Assembly (NCBI GenBank): GCA_951213105.1 | Contig: OX578135.1 | Location: 163,711,250 to 163,775,249 of the forward strand | Direction: 5' to 3' | Length of the DNA: 64,000 nt | Source of the DNA: Amaurobius ferox | Lineage: Eukaryota; Arthropoda; Arachnida; Araneae; Amaurobiidae | Shown here: piece after piece, positions 27,801-39,800 of the stretch | Layout: each line of letters starts with the position of its first letter | How positions within the stretch are numbered: the stretch's first letter is position 1 | Notes under the pieces: model-generated | Seen by the model: only the letters and a program-made list of their open reading frames with translations | What the model was told of the DNA's origin: nothing | Databases searched by the model: none | Translations under genes and position numbers: made by a program

Positions 27801-30800
27801 CTTTGATGGCATTTTTAATATACTTTTGTGCATCCTAAAGATCTGACATTTACCCACAGCTTAGTCTAGTAGAACATTTTAATCTGTTAAAATTTGGTGA
27901 ATCCTCAAAAAAATAGAACTGGCATATTTTTTGTGAAATTACCTGTGAAAAATCTCCTTTCGCATCTATAGAAATATATAATCCCATTATTGTAAGGTAG
28001 TTAAAAATGAGTTCAATATGCAGCTTCACTTTTATATACAGTCGAACTCGATTAATACGAGAAGGTAAGAATATGTAAAATTCCTCGTATTAGCCGTTAC
28101 TCGTAAAACCTGTAAAAGGAAAAAAAAATTAAAATACACACTGTAATAAAAATAATTACTGAAATTAACTTGGGTAATTTTTGTATTGCAAAATTAACTT
28201 TGTCATTTAATAAACATAGAATTTTCAGTCCTCATATGGATGAGGTTTATTTTTCTTACAGTGTAAATAAATGCACATATGGTTTCATTTAACTTAATTG
28301 CATTTTAACAATTATTGAAAAAATCAGTAAATTTTAATTGGTTGGTTAGCATATTCATTTGTGCATCTCGTATATCTCGACGTAAAATGCCAAGAGCCAT
28401 CTGCATGCTTTCATCATTTGGTCGCATCGCATAAAATCGCATTTTAAAGTGTCTAAGGCATTTTTAGCTTCAACGTAAGTTACAGGTGATGTTTCAGCCA
28501 AATTTTCACTATCGCTGTCATCCTTATTTTGGTTGTTCTCGAGGATATCTTGTAAAATTCCATCCTCTGTTAAAAGTCCAGTTGTTTCAATTTCATTATC
28601 AACAATAACGAAGTCATCTAAAGGACAACCTTGATAGAAATTAAGATCTCTTTCTTCTAGCCATTCTGATAACGGTATTAGATAGTCTTCATCCTCACAG
28701 TCAGAAATGTTGTTTTACAGTTGTCCATACAGTTGTTTGTAAGCCCTGCCTTTTCAAAACAGTTCTGAATGGTTAAATTTGTCACACTTTTCCATGCGTC
28801 ATCCAAGAGATAAATGGATTCTAAGAGATTTACTTTTGGTTCTAAATTTTTCTTCATTTTTTCAATCAGTTGTAAAGTTAGAAAACGTTTGAAGAAACAC
28901 TTAAAACTTCTGATAACCCCTTGGTCCATTGGCTGTAAAATGGAAGTTGCATTTGGAGGCAGAAATACAAGCTTAATGTTATTCAGATTTGGTACTAATT
29001 AGAATTTCCGTTTTCATCGAAAAGTAAAAAGCACATTAAAGTGGACAGATATTTTTCTCGTATTAGCCGAGATTCCACTTTTGTGCTCGTAAAAAGCGTG
29101 AAACTCCTAATGTAGTTAAATAGTGAACCAAACTTAACGTGCAGATTGCTTATTTTAGCTGTGCTCTCGTTTTAGCTGTGCTCGTATTAAGTGAGTTGGA
29201 TTGTATATAGTTTATCTATTAGTAATATATGCCATTAGGTAATTTGTGTATATATAATATGATAATACAGTTTATATTTATATTAATAGATATTAATATT
29301 TATATTTAGTTTTTATTTATATTCAAGAAATTATTTATAATCATTTATTTATAATCAGATATTGAATTAAACCGATTACAGGGTTGGAACAGCTGCGCCA
29401 ATTGCGCCTAACTGCGCTGAAATGACATTGCTGCGCATATCTGCTCCAAACTTAGCGATTTCTTTAAAATTGCGCCGAACTATTAAATTTCCCGAGCGCC
29501 GAAGTGCGCCAAAATATTAATTTTCCCGAGAGCCGAACTGCGCCGGATTCAAGTTTTTTTCTTAACGCCTTATAGAGCCGAAACTTCCCGCGAAATCCAG
29601 GTACGAAGTTTTTCCGAAAATTGCTACATTTCCAGTTTTCTTGGCGCCCAAAGTGAGTTGCTATCTGTGTGACTGAACAGTAGAATCGCCGGACAAGGAA
29701 GCTAAAGAATGATGTCACCGCGCTGACCGTTGATTTGATGATGGGTCAGTAGGGAAAAGTAAACAGGGTTCGTACCATCGAGGTAGCATATATACTAACT
29801 CGTTGGTTCGTACGCACTCTGGAAATCGGGAATTTGAAAGTGAACTAAAATGTCAGGGAAATTACAGGGAAAATCGATTTTTTATTCAAAATTCTGGAAG
29901 AATCAATGAATTTCCAACTTGCCGACCTGCTTGCCCACAGAGAGGCCGATTATTACGGATTCTCCGTAGTTTCTACGGGAAACTTCCTCATACTGCAGAC
30001 TACAGAATTTGGATAGTTTCCTATGAAAAATTGTCTTTTGTGAAAGCTAATGTAAATTTACGGTCGTGTGCACGGTAATGCCAACCAAATCAACGTAACA
30101 ACGGGATTTACGGCCGCATTTTCATTAATATCAACCAAATTAGCATGACAACAGAGACTTACGGGCGTGTGCGCTTTAATACCAATCAAATTAACGTGAC
30201 AACGGGAATTTACGGCCACTTGCACTGTAATACAAATCAAATCACCGCGACAATGATGAATTACCGCTGCGTGGAATGTGAAAGATTGTTTTTTTTTTCA
30301 TGGAAGTAATAAATGTACTTCCATACCTGCCAACTTTTGCGCATTTTAACTGCTCTTTAGGCTTTTACGCATATATTGCTATATTTTACGCATTTCCGCA
30401 TTTATTTGAATTTTTTAACATTTCAAGTAAATCAATTTCCAGTTTTTTTTGTTTGAAATTTATCAATTAATCAGACATGGTATAATTCCTCGGAAACACC
30501 AATTTTCCGCTTTTTTTAGCACTGATTTCTACCATTCCCGGGATCGTAGCAAATCCATAATAAAATGCACCAATCAAATTAACGGAGATTTACGACCGCG
30601 TGTAATGTAAATTAAGATCTTGATCGCTTATTTTATGAAAGTAATAAATATACTTCTTCAAAGGTTGTCTAATTCAGCATAAATCGCCAAAATGTTATTT
30701 TGTTCATTAATTTCGCATAAACACTGCGATTGCACAATTTAGTTTGTTCTCATGAATCGCCGAGAGTACAATAGTATCTTTATACATCCATCTCAAACTT

Positions 30801-33800
30801 CTAAATATTGCATTTTTGATTGACTAAACTAGCTTATTTTCATATTCTGGTTAATTATTATGGTTAATTTCTTAATTATTTTCGCATAAACAGTGCGATT
30901 ACACAATTCAGTTACTTCGCGTGAATTGCCGAGAGTACGTTAGTATCTTTTCCCATCCATCTCCATCAATTAAATGTTGCATATTAGATGGACTAAACTA
31001 GCTTATTTTCATATTCTGATTAATTATTACGGTTAATTTCTTAATTATTTTTGCATAAACAGTGCGATTGCGCAATTCAGTTACTTCGCGTGAATTGCCG
31101 AGAGTACGTTAGTATCTTTTCCCATCCATCTCCATCAATTAAATGTTGCATATTAGATGGGCTAAACTAGCATATTTTCATATTCTGATTAATTATTACG
31201 GTTAATTTCTTAATTATTTTTGCATAAACAGTGCGATTGCGCAATTCAGTTACTTCGCGTGAATCGCCGAGAGTACAATAGTATCTTTATACATCCATCT
31301 CAAACTTCTAAATATTGCATTTTTGATTGACTAAACTAGCTTATTTTCATATTCTGGTTAATTATTATGGTTAATTTCTTAATTATTTTCGCATAAACAG
31401 TGTGATTACGCAATTCAGTTACTTCGCGTGAATTGCCGAGAGTACGTTAGTATCTTTTCCCATCCATCTCCATCAATTAAATGTTGCATATTAGATGGAC
31501 TAAACTAGCTTATTTTCATATTCTAATTAATTATTAATGTTCATTTTTTAATTATATTTGCATAATGAAATTTTTCTATTTAGAAAAATGGGTATGAACT
31601 CTGTGAAGTTATATTTTCCAATAAGTGGTATTAAAACAATGATTTAGGTAAATAAAAAGGACACCATTTTGGCAGGAATATAATTCAGTGCTATATATAT
31701 ATATTATTATTAAAGATCAATATTTGTTACTCTCTTTAGTGAAAACCTGTGTTTTACCAAACATAAATATTTGTTTTCATTATAAAGCAATTTTCACCGG
31801 ATAAAACCTTTATATATTTTTTGTTTTATAATTTATTGTCCTGAAATTTTATAAAATTGGTGTCCTGAATTTTCATATTCTACCAGTACTATGCCTGATA
31901 TTTAATGCAGGTACTTGTACATAGTTAAATTAATTAGAAATGTCGTTTGCATGTGTAGTTTAAAAAAAATAATTATAAATGTCATTTACGCAAAATTTTA
32001 CACATTCCAATTTTCCCAGGTTGGCAGGTATGTACTTCTTAAAATTGGTAAATTTTGTATAAATCGTTGAACGGTTAATTTTATAATTATTTTGACATAA
32101 ACAGTACAATTGTGCAATTCAGTTCTTGTGAATCGCCGAGAGTCGATTAGTATATTTTTCTATCTATCTCCATTTTCTAAATATTGCATATTATATTGAC
32201 TAAACTAGCCTACTTTTATATTCTGAGTAATTATTAAGGTCAATTTTTTAATAATTTTCGCATAAACTGCGCAATTACGTAATTCACTTTATGTTCCCGT
32301 GAATCGCCGTGAGTCCATTAGTATATTTTCCATCCATCCCCATCTTCTAAATGTTGCATATTAGATTGATTTAACTAGTTTTTCTTTATAGTTCGACTAT
32401 TATTAAGGACTGAATTTTTGATTATTTTCTCATATGTTCACGTGAATCGCCGAGAGTCCATTATATAGTACCTTCTCCATCCATCCCCATCTTCTAAATA
32501 TTGCATATTAGATTGACTAAACTAGTTTTTTTTTCATATTTTGGTTATTATTAAGGGTTGATCTTTTAATTATTTTCGCATATGTTCACGTGAATCACTG
32601 AGAGGCAATTAGTATTTTTTCCCATCCATCATCAAAATGTTGCATTTTGGATTGACTAGACTAGCTTATTTTTATATTCTGGTTACTTATTAAGACTAAT
32701 TTTTTAATTATTTTTTGCAAAATACATATTTTCCTATTTTGAAAAATGTGTATGAACCTTTTGAAGGGATAGCTTCCAAAAAATGGTGCTAAAATAATGA
32801 TTTAGACAAATAAAAAAGCAACCATTTTGGTAAGGATATATTAAAATTGATATATTTACATCTATAAATACATTGCTATATTTTATTTTTTGTTAAAGAT
32901 TAATATTTGTTATTATCATTAGTGAAAACTTGTACTTTATCAAACGGAAATGTTTGTTTTCAATATAAAGTATTTTTAACTGGATAAAACTTATAATATA
33001 AATATATACATGCTTAAATAATTTTTTGTACATGCTTTTTTGTGTTATGTGAGCATATATATTTCATTTCTTAACCTGACTACTGCAAAAAGTTGTCTTA
33101 AAACTACTGATATTTTCTTTTTCTACTACTGAAATCTCCATCAGCTAAGTGGCATCACTACAGTGATTGAAGCTGTTAAGTTTCATGATCACCGAGTCAT
33201 AAATAATCACTTTTATGCATGATTATGCAAACTTTTGTCTCATACTGCCATAGAAATTATGAAATTTCACTCGAATTTCAAAAAATTCTATCTCGTTCTA
33301 GATTTTTTGATAATAATGCCGGATATAAAATTTCTTGAAAATCCATCAGTGTTTATTGCAGCTATCATGTACACTAGCAGTCGACAACAGATGGACATTA
33401 CTTTAAAATAGTCAAAATGTGTTCAGCAGGTGAGGTCCTAAACCATGTATTGGCATCAAAATTTCAAAATAGAAAATACTCGTGAAAACAATACTTTCTC
33501 TAATCTATTGTATAAGAAAGTAAAAATATGGAAACATTTCACCAGTGAATTGAGGGGGGGGGGGGGGACGACAGAAAAATACCTATTGATAATCATGTAC
33601 AAACAGTCGATCATGCAGTTAAAGGTCTTGAACAAAGAAGCTTCGTAACCAAACAAGAAATAATGCCTATCTACCTACAGGATAAAAGAAAACCTGCTTT
33701 CCCACAAACCAAAATTAATGAAACAACAAACATTAGTTCAAATGTTTATACAAAATGATAAAATGTAAATTTTCTTTTTATGTTCCAAACAAATTCAATG

Positions 33801-36800
33801 TTCCAAGAAATATTTTATGTTCTAAACTGCTCCAAATTGATAATTTTGCTGCTCCCAAAGCTGCTCCAAATTGCTTCTTCAGCCGTTCCAACCCTGCGAT
33901 TATACCTTGTACTTTTTATTACCACTCTCAAATCTCAACTACTATGACTTGTTTTATTATTATTTGTTAGTGCATGGCAAAATAGTGTAATTGTTAATCA
34001 ATACATTAGTGTCCAGTAACCAATATAAATTGGGATATAGGGGATCAATAACCAGCAACCAATTTTTTCACTTTCTTGATTTGTAGACACTCTTAAGATG
34101 TCAAGCCATCACTATTCACCAAAACTCATGTATTGTCGTACTTGCCGGGATAAATGTTGTAAGACCTGTCTGTCAGTTTTACCCTCTCAAATTAATAATA
34201 ATAACCCTAAATATGTAACTTTTTGTAAAGTATATAATTGCATTTACAAATTAACATATATCTCTTGCAATATCTCATATATTGGACAAGCAAGCACCCC
34301 TCTTCACCTTCGTTTTAATGGTTATCGAAACCATATTAAGAAATTTAGCTCTCAAGCATCACACAATGCACAACTTCCTCCTCCTGCTTATCATAACACT
34401 GGTAATAACTTTGAATATGCCCATTTTGATCATCATGGTATTGATAATATTTCATTTTCGATTCTGGACATTGTAAAGAATCTGGCTGATAGATTATATT
34501 TTGAAAATTCATTAAACAAACAGCATAGAACTATTCTTCCATATGGATTAAATCAAATGTATAATAACAGGAATGTAGTAAAAACTACCTATAAAAATTT
34601 AAATTATTATCTCTCTTTAACATCCTAAATTATAACTCTTATAGTGCGTCTTCAAAAATATCCAAGAGAAGAAATTATAACAATAAAAAATGTCAAAATC
34701 TGAACATAGAAGCTAAAATTACTGAGCCAGAAAAAAACTTTAAATCGTCTTATAACACAAATACTATAAAAACCTGTGTTTTCAATATAAAAAAACAACT
34801 ATTAAATCAAGTATATAATACTTTCTTAAAGTCATTTAATCATGATGAGCAGTTTTCCCACTTATTATATGATTTTATTATAACAAGAGTTTATTTTATT
34901 AACTTCTATCTGTCCATTCAACCCCTTTCTACCTATAATCTTCAAAATAAAAATTATAATTCTTATTGTGTAATTAAATACAAAAATTCACTTTACCGTA
35001 ATATAAATTTTAAATATTTATTTCAGCAGTGTAAACATTGTTTTCCTATTCCTAATACTCAAATTTTCAAAACATTTAAATATAATACTCCTTTGGGTAG
35101 ACAAATTTTCAATTACAATGATATATCAAAATCTCTATTAAATCAAAATCTCAATCCCAATTTACCTTGTGTTTGCAACCAGGCAAATTATTTTAAATTT
35201 ATAAATTGCAATCATAAACACATAATTACTGGTTATCTCAATGTTGTTCAAAATTTAGCATTTAAAAATCTTATGCTTTATGGCACCAAATTTCGGATCC
35301 AAAATACATTAAATCATTGTCTTTTAATTAAACAATATTGATCTAGAAAAATTCATATACAAATTTGCTTGTTGTAAAAACTATCCCATTGAAGCTTTCG
35401 ATATGTGGAAGGTTAAAATTCTGACAAATGTCAAACATCTCATAGGTAACTTGCCTACAACTAAACCTACAATTAACTTTACAAGCTTGAAACTGGTAAT
35501 AAATGAACTAAAATCACAATTTGTCATCACATATGTGGATAAAGCTGCTAACAATCATGCCATTATTTGCAAAAAATATTATGTACAAATCTTAAACAAA
35601 TTTATAAATCACAATAATATATTTAAAAGCATTGATTCTTCAGCAACAACTATATGTAAGAAAATTAAAAATTATTTCATTTCATAAACTATTAAAATTA
35701 CCTTGCAGCAATCTAAGATTCCCTTATATTGTTATGATCCCAAAATTTCATAAAAACCCTATCTCTTTTAGATCTATAACTATTGGGCATAAATCATATG
35801 CAGCAGTTGCTAGTAAATCTCTATTGATCATTCTTATTAAAATCACTTCTAACATAATTGATAATTCAACTACTCATATTATTAATAACAGTTATCAATT
35901 AATTCAAAAGTTAGATAGATTAATATTTTGGGTTATAAAACTTATGATTTTAAGGACCTATTCAACAATATTGACATAAAAGATCTATATAAAGTAATTT
36001 GGGATTTAATTAAATTTTTCTATAATAGACAACATTTGGATATAGATCAATCTTACGTGCACCACCTTCTCAAGTGGTTTTTTTTTTTTTAATAATTACT
36101 TGATGCAAGGCAATAAAATTTATATGCAAATTAAGGGTGGCTCTGCTATTTCAGCTCTAGCAAATCTATATCTTCTCTTTTACGAGTCAAATTTTATAAA
36201 CTCTGCATATACTTTCTACAGATATATTGATGATGTCATTCTTATTAAAATAGCTCCCTCATCAACTGATATAGATTTCTATTTTCATCCCCCATATTTA
36301 TCACTTATACTAAATGAAAGCAACACCTCATCAAGTGTTATCTTCTTAGATTTAACTTTCTCTTATGATAATGAATATTTATTTTTGTCAAACGTTTTTG
36401 ACAAAAGGAAGGGTTTTCCATTTAAAATTCACAAGATAATCAATTTTAACTCATGTATGAGTAAACAGGTATACAATAATATTTTAATAAATCAATTTCA
36501 TAGGATTTTTAGGTTATGTGAAAATACACAATTTAGTAACCATCTAGCAGATTTAATACAATACTGGAAGGCTGAATCCTATCCAGATAATTTTGTTAAA
36601 TATCACTATAGGGTTTTTAAATTCCAATTTATAATCTGTCAATTATTGTTTTGGTCAAATTTGAAATTGCTATTATATACTTCTTATATTAAAACATTAA
36701 AAGTGTTCTTGGAGCTTTTACTAATCTTTGTGATAAGTTTTAGATACATATTATATAACAATTATTTATTATTTAATAAAATATTTAATCATATATTGTT

Positions 36801-39800
36801 TCATATCTTTAATTCTTGGAGTTGATATTTATCTATTTGTATATCAATTGTCAATTGAGTAACAATCTTCTTCAAGACTATTTCCTAAATTTCATAACAG
36901 TTGGCGCAATCTAGAATTATTTCGAGATATTTTCTTGTGCTAGATCACCGATATATTCGGTGTCAAGAATGAAGGTGATTATAGGTATGAATTTTGATTT
37001 CTGTTTACATCTTTGTTGATTGATACGTAAATCACTGATATATCTGGTATTTGTACTGTCATCCTCTTTCCATTTGTCTCTTATTATTTCCATTTTTGTT
37101 TATGTCTGGTAATGTGTCGGATCTTTTAACGATGTTTGAACCACATGGCTGTATCATTATGCGATGCACATTTGGAACTTCTGTAAATGTAAAGATCTTT
37201 AAAAAGCTGCATCTACAGAGGTTCTATCCAATTTCATATATTCAATTCGCATCTTATCTTTGCAATTTATTGTTTGTCATTTTAATATTTTGTACGAGAA
37301 GAGTGCCCTCCCTGCCCTTTTGTTAGCAGATCAGATTCCCTGCTTAGCCTTTTGTTAAGAGAGTAATGTCTATCCTCAAACGAAAATCAACCAGTTCTTG
37401 TATGACCTCAGATAAGTCCCAGAGCTCTTACTCTATGTTCATTACCGTAAATTTTCGCTGTGTGTCCCTGCCCCCTCCTCCTTCAAAGAAAGAAAAAGGG
37501 TGATCTAGTATCAATAAAAAGAGGATTGACAGCCCCATATCACTTCTTTCCTCCACTAAAAGAAAGAAAACTGAAAGGGGAATATTAAGCATGTTTATTC
37601 CTTCTTCCATCTGATGAAAACTTTCAAAACAGTTTTCTTTTTCAACTTAAATTTTTGTTAAATTATTCCATGTTTGATATGCATTTGAGCTATAAAGTTC
37701 GGTAAATGTAAACCCTGTAAGCATATTTGCTCTAAAATAAATATTTAAAAATATAGATTTCCGGACTAAGGTTCTTTTCGCCATTTGCAGGAAGATGTTT
37801 ATGTTGTATCCGTCGATTCAGTTAAAACAGTTAATGATAAAAAGGATAGGGGAGAAAAATTGTTACATTAGCGCGGTGATTTTAGCTGGCTTGAATGAAA
37901 TATGTGATAACTTATTTTCTTTATATTGTTTACTAATTGCCTTTAGCTACCAGTCTAGTCGCTTTTTGAAAATTCTCTTAATATGCTTTCTTGCGGTAGA
38001 CTGCTACTCCCATTTGTAGTTCATGTAATAGCTATCGACTGTGTATTTGTCCACGGCTGACCTTAGAGAGGATCGGCCACCACTCAAGGGATGGGACCCG
38101 GACTCTCCAACAATTTTTGAGGGAGAAGACATGAGAAATGCACAAAAGAGGAAAATAAAATATGAAGGGGAACCCAGGAATTTGTATGGGCGGCCCTGAT
38201 CTGACCACTACATGTTATATATATAATGAAAACTCTTTTCCATGCAATAATGATACACAGACATATTTAATTTGCGTAGCGGATTTACTCCCAATGCAGG
38301 TCATGCAATAGCTATTGGCTGTGTATCTGACCACGGCCGCCCATAAGGAGGGTCGGACACCACTCAAGTTGTGGGGCCCCCAATAATTTTTTGGGGAGGA
38401 GAAGACATGAAGAATGCACAAAAGAGGAAAATGAAATATGAAGGATAACCTAGAAATTTGTATGAGCGGCCCTGACCCGACTATTATGCAGACGGGTGCA
38501 GTACGTTTATGTTAGAAACCGTAACACAATTATTGAATTAAATTTGGGGCTCTTGTGCATCTACCAGATGCTTTAGCAGTTGTCGATAGTAGAATACATG
38601 AAGCAAAAAATAATCACTCAGTAAATGTCTTTCCAACCTCTTTTAATACATGAAACGAAAGATACAAAGCTCAAATACGCAGTAGCAAACCGAACGTCAA
38701 ATCATAGAGACATTAACAGTTTTATCTGTGTTGCCATACAAAGATAAACTTTTAAAACGTATGTAAGACATCGGTAAAAAGTCAATTAGTCCATACGCAA
38801 AAGTATTTCTTTCATTTCAGTTCTTTTCAAATATTATTTCCAACATCCTCCTCCCTTTTGAGTCGACCTTGGAGGACTCAAAACCTCAATAGCATTGTGA
38901 AGGCCCAGTCTCTGGGAGATCTTGATGACACGACCGGTTCAAGACACATGAGGCAAGAGTAAAGAAGTTACAGGCTGTTCAGATTTCGGACTCTCCTCCT
39001 TCAAAGTATCTGATGCAGGTGCAACCTCCTTCGTAACCTGCAAAAAACAATCTAAAGAATTGTTAGAATGTAACTCAAGGGGATAAATTCTTTGGATAGG
39101 TCTCGTCAAAACACCATTTAGAGTTTTTAGTTTAACAGTTCGTACTTTACCATCCTTGCCAGGTATCAACTGTATTACTTTGGCAAGTGGCCAATTTAAC
39201 CGTTTTTTACAGTCATCGCCAATCAACACTATTTCCTCTAACTTTACTCTTGGATGATGAACTTTTTGAATCTGTCTCTGAATCAGCTGACTAAGATATT
39301 CTTGTCGAAAACGTCTTCTCAATTCTTCTAAGAGTTTCATTTGGTATCTTATTCTTTTGTGACAGTGCTTCACATCGACTTGATCAACATCAGTTACTTT
39401 GGATGCAGAGTTTTCAAGCAAAAACGTAGCCGGTGTAAGCGGACATAAATCTTCGAAAACACAGGCATCTTTAACCCGATCAGCAGGCAATAACACTGGA
39501 TCTGAAAGTAAAGCTTTTGCTTTGAAGCGTTTACACTTCATACATTTATTTACAATACTACGAACAGTTCTCCTTCCCTTGACAATCCAGAACTTTTCTC
39601 GTAAAATACTTAACAGAATCTGAGTTCCTGCATAACAACTTAGTTCATGATAATGTTCAATTATCCGTTTAGTCAGTATACATTTATCAGGTAATAATAT
39701 AGGAGATATAAAAGAAGGCTTATCAATGTGTTTGGTAATCTGCGTTTTTACTCGGAAAACTCCGTCTTCATCCGTGAAAATGTTACACATAGGAACACAA

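Larger units (their letters stand above)
29379..33896. mobile_element. Composite element with CAGGGTTGGAAC ends
   Basis: CAGGGTTGGAACAGCTG (29379) is mirrored by CAGCCGTTCCAACCCTG ending at 33896. Both flanks carry CGATTA (29373-29378 and 33897-33902). A hAT-like end (CAGGGTTCGTACC) also starts at 29764, hinting at nested relics. The interior contains the self-nested tandem-repeat element (30059-33010). No transposase was recognised. Confidence 0.55.
33903..36830 (+). mobile_element. Naiad-type Penelope-like retroelement (N-terminal GIY-YIG endonuclease), degraded
   Basis: The domain order on the + strand is Cys cluster and GIY-YIG endonuclease (34098-34625), linker with CxC motif (PCVCN near 35166), then reverse transcriptase. 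RT motifs are [16 protein letters not shown] (about 35535), [13 protein letters not shown] (about 35722), [11 protein letters not shown] (about 35940), an [11 protein letters not shown] region (about 36155) and YIDDVILI (about 36222). This permuted order (EN before RT) and the CxC linker define the Naiad/Chlamys clade of Penelope-like elements. The reading frame changes near 34625, 35339, 35680, 35925 and 36085, the last in a poly-T run, so it is inactive. It directly abuts the element ending at 33896. The exact ends are unknown. Confidence 0.82.

Noticed and set aside
35339..35341. In-frame TGA as a selenocysteine codon in the Naiad element
   Set aside because: Element similarity continues in a different frame right after it, so a frameshift explains the stop.
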